A stretch of DNA of 64,000 nucleotides from Listeria grayi DSM 20601 (lineage in GTDB: Bacteria > Bacillota > Bacilli > Lactobacillales > Listeriaceae): NCBI RefSeq assembly GCF_000148995.1, contig NZ_GL538352.1, positions 806,001 through 870,000 on the forward strand. Direction: 5' to 3'. The first letter of the stretch is position 1. Each line of letters opens with the position of its first letter. A model generated the notes under the pieces. It worked only from the letters and a program-made list of their open reading frames with translations, ran no database searches and was not told the origin of the DNA. The translations under genes were made by a program, and so were the position numbers. Shown in pieces: positions 30,402 through 39,711 of the stretch.

Positions 30402-31100
30402 CTAGTAACGCTTACGAAGGAAAAGCGAGCAACCAATCAGCAATGCACCGATCATACTGAAAATCGCGATTCCGGTATGCGCCCCATATAACTTAATACC
30501 GATTCCTATGTAAGCCCAGACAAACACCAGTGGATAACATACATCTTGCTGACGTAAGCGGAAAACAATTGCGATGATAATGCCGACTAGTAACGCGAGC
30601 ACCGTCCAAATCCCTTGAATACCAGTGATGATATGGCTATTTACAAATACATAACTGATATTCGTTAAAAAGGCAACGGTGATCCAGCCGAAATAAATGG
30701 AGATCGGAAGCAGGAAAGGACGCGGTAACACGGATCGTTGAAGCGCCTTGTAAAGCAAGAAAAGCGCGGAAAATAATAGCAACATCACCAAAAGAGAAAA
30801 CCAGAACCATTCAAAATGCCAAACGATCAGCCAAAGCATATTGAGTAGATTGCTGGCAATAAAGTTCGCTGTCACTGGCAGTTGGATGTCGCGATAACGA
30901 AAAGACACCGCGATCAGCCAGATAAACAGCAAGAGATAAATAAGCCCCCAAATACTGAAAATAAAATTTGCTGGTGTGAACCAAACATCGATTTGATTGC
31001 TGACTTCCCCCGTCGTCACACCGTTGAGCGGCAGTGTCTCTGCAAAAAAGTTCACAGCCACCGTGAGGAAAAAGGTTAAATACATCCACATTAAGCGCAT
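30402..31100 (-). CDS. TspO/MBR-like membrane protein
   Basis: A 232-residue integral membrane protein with about seven hydrophobic helices, longer than classical five-helix TspO (about 160). It resembles the tryptophan-rich sensory protein group (WFTPANFIFSIWGLIYLLLF, then AWAYIG-type helices). No charged catalytic motif is seen. Start ATG follows AAAGGAG on the minus strand. It is divergent to the Fur-family gene. The role is unknown; tetrapyrrole binding is the family suggestion. Confidence 0.65.
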   Translation of the reverse strand: MRLMWMYLTFFLTVAVNFFAETLPLNGVTTGEVSNQIDVWFTPANFIFSIWGLIYLLLFIWLIAVSFRYRDIQLPVTANFIASNLLNMLWLIVWHFEWFWFSLLVMLLLFSALFLLYKALQRSVLPRPFLLPISIYFGWITVAFLTNISYVFVNSHIITGIQGIWTVLALLVGIIIAIVFRLRQQDVCYPLVFVWAYIGIGIKLYGAHTGIAIFSMIGALLIGCSLFLRKRY

Positions 31101-31218
31101 AAAATACTCCTTTATATCATAAAATTGAGATAATCCATAATCATTACGATTTACAAGTATGGAAAAGTTGTATATACTGAAACTATAGTTTATTTAAGAG
31201 ATTAAGAGGTGAGTAAAG

Positions 31219-31650
31219 TTGACTCTTACAGTAACAGAAGCCATTGATAAAATGAAAGACCAAGGCTATAAACAAACAGAGAAAAGATGTTTTATCCTTG
31301 ATTTATTTGCTAAAAAAAATAGTTATTTAACTGCTAAAGACGTCTTGGACAATATGAAAGACAGTTTCCCCGGGATCAGTTTTGATACGATCTACCGGAA
31401 TCTTTCACTCTTTGTTGACCTGGAAATATTTGAAGAAACCGAACTGTCGGGCGAAAAAAACTTCCGTCTAGCGTGTTCGCATATGCATCATCACCATCAT
31501 TTTATCTGCATGGAGTGCGGTAAAACCAAAGAAATCATGCTTTGTCCAATGGACTTCCTGCAAGAAAGCTTACCCGGCTATCAAATCAATGGTCATAAAT
31601 TTGAAGTTTATGGTCTTTGCCCAAATTGTGCCGCAAAACAAGCTTCCTGA
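31219..31650 (+). CDS. zurR: Fur-family regulator, probably Zur
   Basis: A 143-residue metal-dependent repressor. It starts with TTG behind AGAGGTGAG. The N-terminal winged helix ([25 protein letters not shown]) is followed by the His cluster SHMHHHHHF and two zinc-binding Cys pairs (CMECGK and CPNC). The position near ppaC and sod corresponds to zurR of Listeria, but the zurAM transporter genes I recall beside it are not here, so the Zur assignment rests on synteny. PerR or Fur remain possible. Confidence 0.78.
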   Translation: MTLTVTEAIDKMKDQGYKQTEKRCFILDLFAKKNSYLTAKDVLDNMKDSFPGISFDTIYRNLSLFVDLEIFEETELSGEKNFRLACSHMHHHHHFICMECGKTKEIMLCPMDFLQESLPGYQINGHKFEVYGLCPNCAAKQAS

Positions 31651-31662
31651 TACCGGTAAAAA

Positions 31663-31701
31663 AAGAAATCGTTCCTAGCGAAAAGTTAGGGGCGATTTTT
31701 T
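31663..31701 (+). terminator. terminator after the Fur-family gene
   Basis: AAATCGTTCCTA / TAGGGGCGATTTTTTT hairpin with T7. Confidence 0.88.
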
Positions 31702-31769
31702 TGAGCCTTGCAAGATATTTCCAATTATAGCGCTATTGAAATGTTTTTACCACCGAAAACCCTATAAAA

Positions 31770-31800
31770 ATCCCTTCTACATGGATGCAGAAGGGAGAAA
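31770..31800 (-). terminator. terminator of the DUF1189 gene
   Basis: On the minus strand CTCCCTTCTGCATCC-ATG-TAGAAGGGATTTTT follows the DUF1189 stop, a stem of about 9 pairs with a T5 tail. Confidence 0.8.
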
Positions 31801-31805
31801 ACGCC

Positions 31806-32597
31806 TTATTCTTTTTCGCTTGAAACAGTGATGGTCCGAATCGCTAGGTAAACAAAAATCAGTGAAACAACCAGATTGATCTCCATATTGAATGGGACCG
31901 TAACTTGAATAATCTCCATGACCATCGTAAATATCGTCGCCAATGTAATACTATACGTCCCGATATTCCAAGTTTGCTTGAAGGTAATACCATTTCGTCC
32001 AGCACCAGCTAATAAAAATCCTAGGACAGCAAACAACAATACTTCCATCGCGGTAGAAAAGAGAATAATGATAAAAACAAACAATAGGATAAATGGCACT
32101 AAGATCGTTGCTAATTTTTCAACAGATTGATAAGCGTGGATCAAACTGGCTTTATCAGTGATGCCGACCGTTTCATAGGCGACTTTTTGTGAATTCCCGG
32201 CTGCACTGATATAAATCCCGTCCGTTAGAAAGGCGATCGCACTATCATAAGAACCAATGCGCGCATCTACATAATTCGGAGTGATTTTATCCGTCGCATC
32301 AAAGTAAATATGCAAGTTTCCTTGGTCAATAGAGATCGGTTCTTTTTGCTCCTTCGAATCCGTCACTTTCAATTTCCCGGCATCCACTTGGAACTCAGGT
32401 ATTTGCTGACTGATCGTTTCTTCCCCGACATGGAGCGCGTCTTTCGTGGTGCTGTAAGTATAGTAAGCAGTCGGCAGAAAAGCTACAAAAGATAAAAGGA
32501 TCAAATAAATAATACTTTTAGCTAATTTATCTGAGCGAAAGGTCGCGATCGTTTCCGGCGCATACAAACTTTTCCAAAAACGTTTAAAAATATTCAT
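31806..32597 (-). CDS. DUF1189 membrane protein
   Basis: About 263 residues. It starts MNIFKRFWKSLYAPETIATF, the DUF1189 signature, followed by one membrane helix, an extracytoplasmic domain of about 110 residues and three or four C-terminal helices. The open frame runs a further 195 bases upstream, but that part has no membrane-protein or family character and AGAGGTG lies 12 bases before the chosen ATG. It is divergently placed from sod, as I recall for Listeria. Function unknown. Confidence 0.82.
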   Translation of the reverse strand: MNIFKRFWKSLYAPETIATFRSDKLAKSIIYLILLSFVAFLPTAYYTYSTTKDALHVGEETISQQIPEFQVDAGKLKVTDSKEQKEPISIDQGNLHIYFDATDKITPNYVDARIGSYDSAIAFLTDGIYISAAGNSQKVAYETVGITDKASLIHAYQSVEKLATILVPFILLFVFIIILFSTAMEVLLFAVLGFLLAGAGRNGITFKQTWNIGTYSITLATIFTMVMEIIQVTVPFNMEINLVVSLIFVYLAIRTITVSSEKE

Positions 32598-32942
32598 CTG
32601 TAATTTCAACACCTCTTCAATCATTGGTTTAGCTTTTAATAAAGCGGGAAAACAAAAGAATGCGAGACATAATCTCGTTTCATTGTTTTTCACAAATCTG
32701 GTGCGCAAAAATTTATGCAATACTGGTATAATGATAGCTTGATTTTCCGATAAAAGCAAACAGTTCTGTTTTGAGCAGAAAAATTGCCCCACATGTGAAA
32801 GCGTGATAGGCTAAAAGAAGTAAAAGAAAACGCATTACCAAAAAGCGATGTAGGTAGATTGCCTCTCATGGCGGTTCATTTGAACCATTTAGTATTGCTT
32901 TCTTTTTGCGCAATTTCATTCATTTTAAGGAGGAGATTCATA
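32598..32942. promoter_or_regulatory. 345-base sod/DUF1189 intergenic region with long sod leader
   Basis: This gene-free stretch holds an extended -10 box TGG-TATAAT (TATAAT at 32727-32732) pointing to sod. Its transcript would carry a leader of about 200 bases. Within it is a perfect hairpin GGTTCA-TT-TGAACC (32873-32886) and ATTGC/GCAAT complementary segments on either side. I do not recognise any named riboswitch. AAGGAGGAG at 32929-32937 is the sod ribosome-binding site. No convincing promoter for the minus-strand gene was found. Confidence 0.5.
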
Positions 32943-33551
32943 ATGGCATACGAATTACCAAAATTACCATATGCATACGATGCATTAGAACCGAATTTCG
33001 ATAAGGAGACTATGGAAATTCACCATACCAAACACCACAATACTTATGTAACCAAGCTAAATGACGCTTTAAAAGGTCATGATGACTTAGCAAGCAAATC
33101 TGTAGATGAACTTGTTGCAGATCTAAATAGCGTTCCGGAAGATATCCGTACAGCAGTACGCAACAATGGTGGCGGTCATTCTAACCACACATTCTTCTGG
33201 CAAATCCTAAGCCCAAATGGCGGCGGTGAACCGACTGGCGCTATTAAAGATGCGATCGAAAGTACTTTCGGTAGCTTCGACGCTTTCAAAGAAAAATTTG
33301 CTGAAGCAGCTACTGGCCGTTTTGGTTCAGGTTGGGCATGGCTTGTCGTGAATAACGGCAACTTGGAAATCACTTCCACAGCCAACCAAGACTCTCCATT
33401 AACAGATGGTAAAACACCTGTTTTAGGATTAGACGTTTGGGAACACGCTTACTACCTTAAATTCCAAAATCGTCGTCCAGAATACATCACTACTTTCTGG
33501 AACGTTGTCAATTGGGATGAAGTAAACAAACGTTTTGAAGCTGCTAAATAA
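32943..33551 (+). CDS. sod: Superoxide dismutase (Mn/Fe type)
   Basis: A 202-residue cytosolic superoxide dismutase. Metal ligands are His27 in [12 protein letters not shown], His in [10 protein letters not shown], and Asp/His in [11 protein letters not shown]. The sequence has the features of the Mn enzyme ([13 protein letters not shown]). An in-frame ATG at 32859 lies in the leader, but AAGGAGGAG selects 32943. It lies beside DUF1189 and the class B PBP gene in Listeria. Confidence 0.96.
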   Translation: MAYELPKLPYAYDALEPNFDKETMEIHHTKHHNTYVTKLNDALKGHDDLASKSVDELVADLNSVPEDIRTAVRNNGGGHSNHTFFWQILSPNGGGEPTGAIKDAIESTFGSFDAFKEKFAEAATGRFGSGWAWLVVNNGNLEITSTANQDSPLTDGKTPVLGLDVWEHAYYLKFQNRRPEYITTFWNVVNWDEVNKRFEAAK

Positions 33552-33557
33552 TTGAAT

Positions 33558-33597
33558 TTAAAAAGCGGTGAAGCCTCTGTGCTTCATCGCTTTTTTG
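33558..33597 (+). terminator. terminator after sod
   Basis: AAAAAGCGGTGAAG / CTTCATCGCTTTTTT with a 7-base loop and T6. Confidence 0.92.
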
Positions 33598-33611
33598 CAT
33601 TACTTACCTCC

Positions 33612-33640
33612 TTGACTTTGATAGATGTCTTATTTATACT
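33612..33640 (+). promoter_or_regulatory. SigA promoter of the small secreted protein gene
   Basis: TTGACT (33612-33617), 17 bases, TATACT (33635-33640). This independent promoter directly follows the sod terminator. Confidence 0.75.
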
Positions 33641-33682
33641 TTTAAGTGCATCATAAAAAAAACAGAAAAGAGGCTACCTAGA

Positions 33683-34084
33683 ATGAATTTTATACTACCA
33701 AGAAAGAGAAAGTTACTTTATACGGGAGGATTTTTACTTATTTTAATTTTAAGTTTAGTTACTTTTGTACCTAGTGCTTATGCTATGGAATCGAAAGGGT
33801 CATCAAGAGTTGCATTTCATACGGATGCTAACACTTATTCTAAAAAGGCTACCACAATAGTTGTACGAGGTAAAGCTACTGGAGCAGGTGTCCAAGTATC
33901 ACTTATGAAAAAGGGCAGCAATAAAATTTTAAAATATATCAGTGTTCAAAATAAAGAAACTTATAAGGTTTCCTTTTCTCTCAAAGGTTTAAAATCTGGG
34001 AAATATGATATTATTGTAAATGGAGAATGGGGATATGGGTCCTTTCATGCTGAATTAAAACATTATCTTACAGTAATTAGATAA
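33683..34084 (+). CDS. small secreted protein of unknown function
   Basis: A 133-residue protein with a clear signal peptide: basic start (RKRKLLY), hydrophobic core, and a cleavage site after PSAYA at about residue 35. The mature part of about 98 residues is predicted beta-rich (TIVVRGKATGAGVQVSLMKK, GLKSGKYDIIVNG) and resembles a single Ig-like extracellular domain. I do not recognise a family. It has its own promoter and terminator, and its codons are visibly more A+T-rich than its neighbours. In L. monocytogenes I recall sod next to the PBP gene, so this looks like an accessory gene gained between them. Confidence 0.75.
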   Translation: MNFILPRKRKLLYTGGFLLILILSLVTFVPSAYAMESKGSSRVAFHTDANTYSKKATTIVVRGKATGAGVQVSLMKKGSNKILKYISVQNKETYKVSFSLKGLKSGKYDIIVNGEWGYGSFHAELKHYLTVIR

Positions 34085-34096
34085 ATAAAATTTTGA

Positions 34097-34135
34097 AAAA
34101 CGATACTTTTTATTTTATAGAGTATCGTTTTTTCT
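34097..34135 (+). terminator. terminator after the small secreted protein gene
   Basis: AAACGATACTTTTTATTTTATAGAGTATCGTTTTTT: stem AAACGATACT / AGTATCGTTT with T6. Confidence 0.88.
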
Positions 34136-34223
34136 TAAGGAAAAATTAACTTTCTATCTCTGGAAAAAAACCTCATTATCCGCTACAATAATACTATGAG
34201 TGAAAAAGAGAGGAACGAGACGC

Positions 34224-36386
34224 GTGAAACTTAATTTTAGAAAAAAGAAAAAAGATGTAGATAAGAAGAAACGTGCCATTATTCCATTGCGGCTCAATAT
34301 ATTGTTTTTCGTTATTTTTGTGTTGTTTTCCGTATTGATCTTGCGCTTAGGTATCGTACAGATCGTTCAAGGGGATACCTATAAACGACAATTGGAAGAA
34401 ACTGATAATGTATCAATCTCCAAAAATGTCCCACGCGGGGTCATCTATGACCGCAATTATAATTTGCTCGTGGGGAACTCGGCAGTTAAATCGATCACAT
34501 ATACAAAGAGCACCCAGACAAAATCCACGGAAATGTTTAAAGTTGCCAATAAATTAAACAAATTGATTCATGTAAAGAAAGAAAAAGTTCCGAAACGCGA
34601 TTTGATCGATTACTGGATCTTAAAGCATCCAACGGAATCATTAAATCGATTAACAGCAAAAGAAAAACAAGCAACAGACGGTAAAAAAACCTATGAATAC
34701 CAAGTTGCGCATGTAACCGATGCTGACTTAAAAGGGCTAAGCCAAGACGATTTGAAAGCAGCGACGATCTTCAAACGAATGAATACCGGCTATGCGATGT
34801 CGGAAGCTATCATCAAAAATAGTGATGTAACGGATGAAGAAGTAGCACGCGTCAGTGAAAACCTTACGGACTTGCCAGGTGTCGATACAACTACCGATTG
34901 GAATCGCTACTACACCTACAAGAATACACTACGTTCTATCCTCGGTTCGGTTTCCTCCGAAAAAGAAGGACTGCCGAAAGACAAAGTCGATTATTATTTG
35001 GCGCAAGGTTATAGTCGCAATGATCGTGTTGGGAAAAGTTACCTTGAAGCACAATATCAAAGCATTTTAGCTGGTCAAAAATCAAAATCCGACAGCGTTC
35101 TGGACAGCCAAGGAAATATCATTGAAACGGTTCAAAAATATGAAGGCTCTAAAGGAAAAGACCTGGTGCTATCTGTGGATGTTGATTTCCAAAAAGCAGT
35201 AGAAGATATTTTGAAAAAGAATATCAGTAAAGGGAAACAAGCTGGCCAATCGGATTTATTCGACCGTGCCTTTGTGGTAGCAATGGACCCATATTCTGGT
35301 GAGGTTCTTGCACTTGCGGGTGAGAAGTTGAATGATAAAGGTGGATTTGATGATTATTCGTTAGGGACATTTACCACTGCCTACGCAATGGGTTCGGCTG
35401 TTAAAGGAGCAACTGTATTAAGTGGTATTATGGATAAGGCGATTACACGGAATACAGTGTTTGATGACCATCCGATTCAATTTAAAGGTACGAAGCCGAA
35501 AAGCTCTTGGTTCACAACTGGCGGAGCATTTTCTCCTCAACGTGCTTTAGAAAAATCTTCTAACTCATATATGTATCAAGTTTCCATGAAAATGGCGGGG
35601 TATAATTATGTTTATGATACCCCATTTTCGGCATCGCCCTCTACCTTTAATAAAATGCGCTATTACTACAACCAATTTGGTTTAGGTGTAAAAACAGGGA
35701 TCGATCTTCCTGGTGAACAAGTAGGTTTTAAAGGGGATGACAAAACGGTCGGAAAAATCCTCGATTTTGCCATCGGTCAATATGATTCGTATACGCCACT
35801 GCAAATGGCACAATATGTTTCTACAATTGCTAATAACGGCAATAGAATCGCACCACGAATGTTAAAAGAGATTCGCAACCCAAGTACAAGTGGAGACAAA
35901 GTTGGTACCTTAGCAACATCAGTAGCTCCAAAAGTGATGAATCGAATCAATGTAACGCAATCAGATATCGACACTGTTAAAGAAGGTTTCCATCTGGTAA
36001 CACATGGTCCAGAGGGTACTGGTAAAGCTTATCTTGGTGATGCCAAATATGATATTGCTGGAAAAACGGGGACTGCTCAAGCATTTTATGATGGTCCTAA
36101 AAAAGAAAGTCGTGGAGCAAGTGTATGGAATACGACTTTCGTAGGTTACGCACCGGCTAATAAACCGGAAATAGCAGTTTCTGTGGTTGTTCCATGGGGG
36201 TATCGTGAGAACGGCACCGACCCTAAAGTCAATATGTCCATCTCACGCGAAGTATTCGATAAATACTTTGAACTAAAAACCAAACGCGCGAAAGCGAAAA
36301 AAGATAAATCGGTTGTCGATCAACCCATCAACAATCGGAAAGCGGCTTCCAAAGCACAATCAGAGCAAACGAAAAAAGACCGCTAA
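34224..36386 (+). CDS. class B penicillin-binding protein (transpeptidase)
   Basis: A 720-residue high-molecular-weight class B PBP, probably the PBPB3 type found beside sod in Listeria. After a basic cytoplasmic tail there is one membrane anchor (about residues 20-45), the dimerisation domain with RGVIYDRNYNLL, and the transpeptidase domain with Ser391 in GSAVKG (SxxK), SSN at about 445 and KTGTAQ at about 614. It crosslinks peptidoglycan outside the membrane. GTG 34224 is chosen for its GAGG spacing; GTG 34200 in frame is possible. The tail is Lys-rich. Confidence 0.93.
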   Translation: MKLNFRKKKKDVDKKKRAIIPLRLNILFFVIFVLFSVLILRLGIVQIVQGDTYKRQLEETDNVSISKNVPRGVIYDRNYNLLVGNSAVKSITYTKSTQTKSTEMFKVANKLNKLIHVKKEKVPKRDLIDYWILKHPTESLNRLTAKEKQATDGKKTYEYQVAHVTDADLKGLSQDDLKAATIFKRMNTGYAMSEAIIKNSDVTDEEVARVSENLTDLPGVDTTTDWNRYYTYKNTLRSILGSVSSEKEGLPKDKVDYYLAQGYSRNDRVGKSYLEAQYQSILAGQKSKSDSVLDSQGNIIETVQKYEGSKGKDLVLSVDVDFQKAVEDILKKNISKGKQAGQSDLFDRAFVVAMDPYSGEVLALAGEKLNDKGGFDDYSLGTFTTAYAMGSAVKGATVLSGIMDKAITRNTVFDDHPIQFKGTKPKSSWFTTGGAFSPQRALEKSSNSYMYQVSMKMAGYNYVYDTPFSASPSTFNKMRYYYNQFGLGVKTGIDLPGEQVGFKGDDKTVGKILDFAIGQYDSYTPLQMAQYVSTIANNGNRIAPRMLKEIRNPSTSGDKVGTLATSVAPKVMNRINVTQSDIDTVKEGFHLVTHGPEGTGKAYLGDAKYDIAGKTGTAQAFYDGPKKESRGASVWNTTFVGYAPANKPEIAVSVVVPWGYRENGTDPKVNMSISREVFDKYFELKTKRAKAKKDKSVVDQPINNRKAASKAQSEQTKKDR

Positions 36387-36395
36387 AATGCCTTT

Positions 36396-36436
36396 TGCAG
36401 AAAGCCTCTTGCCGCCTGAGCAGGAGGCTTTTTGTT
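36396..36436 (+). terminator. terminator after the PBP gene
   Basis: AAAGCCTCTTGC / GCAGGAGGCTTTTTG with a 7-base loop. Confidence 0.88.
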
Positions 36437-36541
36437 AAATTTCTTCCAGCAAAACACTGCGAAAACCATGATATTATGGTATTATTAAAGAATGTAGGAA
36501 AACGATTTAGGTAATCGGCAAACACAAAGGAGGAATTTACC

Positions 36542-37582
36542 ATGACAACCGGCTATCATGTCGCTGTTGTAGGAGCAACGGGAGCAGTAGGAACCCAAAT
36601 GATCAAATTATTGGAAGAGGCGACATTTGAGATAAAGCAAATCTCTTTTTTGTCTTCTGCGCGCTCAGCAGGAAAAAAACTGTCGTTCCGAGGCGAAGAA
36701 GTAACAATCAAAGAAGCGACGCCTGAAAGTTTTGCAGGCGTAGATATTGCTTTATTCAGTGCTGGGGGAAGTGTTTCCAAACAATTAGCGCCTGAAGCAG
36801 TAAAACATGGAGCAATCGTTATTGATAATACAAGTGCCTACCGCATGGATGAAAATGTTCCGCTGGTAGTGCCTGAAGTAAATGAAAAAGCATTATTCGA
36901 ACACCACGGAATCATTGCTAATCCAAACTGCTCCACGATTCAAATGGTAGCAGCTTTAGAACCGATTCGTGCGGCTTTTGGTCTGAAACGCGTCATTGTT
37001 TCTACCTATCAAGCGGTATCGGGTTCTGGTGTCAGTGCGATTCGAGAATTAGAAACACAATCACAAGCTATCTTGAATAAAGAAGCGTTCACGCCGGAGA
37101 TCTTACCAGTCAAAGGCGATAAAGAGCATTATCAAATTGCGTTTAACGCCTTGCCACAAATCGATGTCTTCACTGAGAATGACTATACGTATGAAGAAAT
37201 GAAAATGACCAATGAAACGAAAAAAATAATGGAAGATGACTCGATCGCGGTTTCTGCGACATGTGTGCGTCTTCCGGTTGTAAGCGGTCATTCTGAGAGT
37301 GTTTATATCGAAGTGGACGCGGATGACCTTACTGCTAAAGATTTACAAGATAAACTTCGAAACGCTCCTGGTGTTGTTTTAGAAGATGATCCAAGTACGC
37401 AGCTGTACCCGCAGGCAGCAAACGCTGTCGGTAAAAAGGAAGTATTTGTGGGGCGGATCAGAAAAGATTTAGACCAAGCAAATGGATTTCATTTATGGAT
37501 CGTATCGGATAATCTATTAAAAGGCGCTGCATGGAATTCCATCCAAATTGCAGAAAGTCTGATTCGTTTAGCGATTATTTAA
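36542..37582 (+). CDS. asd: Aspartate-semialdehyde dehydrogenase
   Basis: A 346-residue NADP-dependent enzyme that reduces aspartyl phosphate to aspartate semialdehyde, the second step to lysine, diaminopimelate, threonine and methionine. The Rossmann motif [12 protein letters not shown], the catalytic Cys in [13 protein letters not shown] and the His-containing [10 protein letters not shown] are present. AAAGGAGG precedes the ATG. First gene of asd-dapG-dapA-rnjB. No lysine riboswitch is visible upstream. Confidence 0.96.
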   Translation: MTTGYHVAVVGATGAVGTQMIKLLEEATFEIKQISFLSSARSAGKKLSFRGEEVTIKEATPESFAGVDIALFSAGGSVSKQLAPEAVKHGAIVIDNTSAYRMDENVPLVVPEVNEKALFEHHGIIANPNCSTIQMVAALEPIRAAFGLKRVIVSTYQAVSGSGVSAIRELETQSQAILNKEAFTPEILPVKGDKEHYQIAFNALPQIDVFTENDYTYEEMKMTNETKKIMEDDSIAVSATCVRLPVVSGHSESVYIEVDADDLTAKDLQDKLRNAPGVVLEDDPSTQLYPQAANAVGKKEVFVGRIRKDLDQANGFHLWIVSDNLLKGAAWNSIQIAESLIRLAII

Positions 37583-37594
37583 GAGGTGTAACAA

Positions 37595-38800
37595 ATGGAA
37601 CTAGTCGTACAAAAATTCGGTGGTACATCCGTTCAATCAAAAGAAACTAGAGAAATGGCATTCAATCATATTCAGAAAGCGATCCGTTCCGGCAAAAAAG
37701 TCGTCGTTGTTGTTTCCGCTATCGGACGCATCGGGGATCCTTATGCCACTGACACATTGTTAGAATTGATCGGTGCAGGTGGTACTAAGCTTACAGAACG
37801 GGAACAGGATATGTTAGTTGCGGTGGGTGAACTGATCTCGACTTCCGTTTTCACAAATATGTTAAAAGAAGCCGGCGTTAAAGCAGAAGGATTTTCGGGC
37901 GGACAAGCAGGTATCCATACAACTTCGGATTATCAGCAAGCAAAGATCACAAAGGTGGACCCGGGCCGGATATTAGCTGCATTAGAACATGTCGATGTCG
38001 CCGTTGTAGCCGGATTCCAAGGAATTGCCCCGAATGGTGACGTAACTACGCTTGGGCGTGGTGGTAGTGATACTTCAGCCGCAGCACTTGGTGTGGCACT
38101 AAAAGCACACTACGTCGACATCTTTACTGATGTCGATGGGATGATGACCGCAGATCCGCGGATCGTCGAGCATGCTCATCGGCTTAATCAAGTGAGTTAT
38201 GAAGAAGTAAGCAATATGGCGAACCACGGTGCAAAAGTGATTCACCCTCGAGCTGTGGAGATCGCGATGAAGGGAAATATCCCAATGCGAATCCGATCTA
38301 CATACTTAGATGGCATGGGTACATTGATAACAGGGCAAGAAGCCCTTACGGAGAAAAAAGATGTGGGCGACCGCCTTGTGACTGGTGTCGCGCATGTTCC
38401 AAACTTGACGCAATTCACAGTACCTGCTAATGGTACTGCTATCCAAAAACAAGCTTTTCAAGTACTTGCTGATGCAGCTATCAGTTTGGATTTCATCAAT
38501 ATCTCCACAGAAAACATTGTTTTTACAGTGCCGTTCAGCAAAAAAGAAGAAGTTATTGAATTATTAAAAACCTTAGACCTAGAAGCAAAAGCAATCGATA
38601 ATTGTGCTAAGGTCGCAGTAGTGGGAGCAGGAATCACCGGTGTGGCAGGCGTTACTGCGAAAATAGTTAGTGCGCTTGCAGAGCACCAGATTCCGATTCT
38701 ACAATCTGCAGACAGCCATACGACCATTTGGGTCTTAGTGAACGAAGCAGATATGATCATCGCAGTAAATGCCTTGCATGATATTTTCTGTTTAGGTTAA
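37595..38800 (+). CDS. dapG: Aspartokinase (DapG type)
   Basis: A 401-residue aspartokinase that phosphorylates aspartate. Kinase motifs KFGGTSVQ, LGRGGSDTSAAAL and FTDVDGMMTADPR are complete. Two C-terminal ACT domains for allosteric control follow from about residue 270 (CAKVAVVGAGITGVAGVTAK). Its place between asd and dapA matches B. subtilis dapG, the diaminopimelate-sensitive isoenzyme, so the effector is inferred from synteny. Confidence 0.92.
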   Translation: MELVVQKFGGTSVQSKETREMAFNHIQKAIRSGKKVVVVVSAIGRIGDPYATDTLLELIGAGGTKLTEREQDMLVAVGELISTSVFTNMLKEAGVKAEGFSGGQAGIHTTSDYQQAKITKVDPGRILAALEHVDVAVVAGFQGIAPNGDVTTLGRGGSDTSAAALGVALKAHYVDIFTDVDGMMTADPRIVEHAHRLNQVSYEEVSNMANHGAKVIHPRAVEIAMKGNIPMRIRSTYLDGMGTLITGQEALTEKKDVGDRLVTGVAHVPNLTQFTVPANGTAIQKQAFQVLADAAISLDFINISTENIVFTVPFSKKEEVIELLKTLDLEAKAIDNCAKVAVVGAGITGVAGVTAKIVSALAEHQIPILQSADSHTTIWVLVNEADMIIAVNALHDIFCLG

Positions 38801-38818
38801 TTTAGAGGAGGAACAACC

Positions 38819-39691
38819 ATGGATTTTGGGAAAGTCGTGACAGCAATGGTCACACCATTTCATGCAGAGAAAGATAAAGTTTGCAAAAAAAGAATACATC
38901 ATTTAGTCGAACATCTCATTAAAACTGGTTCCGATGGTCTTGTAGTCGGAGGAACTACAGGTGAATCGCCAACGCTGACACATGATGAAAAAATCAAGCT
39001 ATTTAAACAAGTCGTTGAGACGAACGCAGGTCGCGTAAAAATCATCGCAGGTACAGGATCGAATAATACGGCAGAGACGATCGCTTTCACGCAAGAAGTT
39101 GCTGAAATCGGCGGAATCGATGCTGTCTTGGTTGTTGCACCTTATTACAACAAACCAAATCAAGAAGGCTTATACGCGCATTTTAAAGCAGTAGCCGAAG
39201 CTTCTCCGCTGCCAGTAATGATTTATAATATTCCCGGCAGAAGTGTTGTGAACATCGAACCGGAAACCATTATTGCGCTTTCCAAACTACCGAATATCGT
39301 CTCTGTAAAAGAATCAAGCGGCAACTTAGATAACATTTCAAAAATCATTGCAGAAACAAGCGAGGATTTTACCCTTTATAGCGGCGATGATAGCTTGACC
39401 CTGCCGATTTATGCAGTAGGAGGAAACGGAGTCGTTTCTGTAGCGAGCCACGTAGCCGGCAATGAACTGCAAGAAATGCTCAAAGCTTTTGATAATGGCG
39501 ATGTGAAACGCGCAGCTGCGCTTCACCGCCAGTTATTGCCGCTGATGAAGGAGCTTTTCAGTGTTCCGAATCCAGCGCCAACAAAATATCTGCTCAATAA
39601 GCAAGGAATCAGTGTTGGTCACGTTCGCTTGCCGCTGACCGAAGTAGATGAACAAACCGGAAAACAATTAGAAAAACTGTTAAATCAGTAG
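38819..39691 (+). CDS. dapA: 4-hydroxy-tetrahydrodipicolinate synthase
   Basis: A 290-residue TIM-barrel aldolase condensing pyruvate and aspartate semialdehyde. The Schiff-base Lys is in IVSVKESSG (about residue 163), with Tyr in MIYNIPGRS and the signature GGTTGESPTLTHDEK. AGAGGAGGAAC precedes the ATG. It commits carbon to diaminopimelate for peptidoglycan and lysine. Confidence 0.97.
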   Translation: MDFGKVVTAMVTPFHAEKDKVCKKRIHHLVEHLIKTGSDGLVVGGTTGESPTLTHDEKIKLFKQVVETNAGRVKIIAGTGSNNTAETIAFTQEVAEIGGIDAVLVVAPYYNKPNQEGLYAHFKAVAEASPLPVMIYNIPGRSVVNIEPETIIALSKLPNIVSVKESSGNLDNISKIIAETSEDFTLYSGDDSLTLPIYAVGGNGVVSVASHVAGNELQEMLKAFDNGDVKRAAALHRQLLPLMKELFSVPNPAPTKYLLNKQGISVGHVRLPLTEVDEQTGKQLEKLLNQ

Positions 39692-39711
39692 ATAAGAAAG
39701 GAGGATGACAT

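Noticed and set aside
32598-32792. N-terminal extension of the DUF1189 protein
   Set aside because: The extension lacks a ribosome-binding site and family similarity, and it crosses the sod promoter region.
32733-32942. yybP-ykoY manganese riboswitch in the sod leader
   Set aside because: The conserved elements of that aptamer are not present; I see only unspecific hairpins.
36387-36541. Lysine riboswitch upstream of asd-dapG-dapA
   Set aside because: The free space after the PBP terminator is only about 105 bases and shows no L-box motif.
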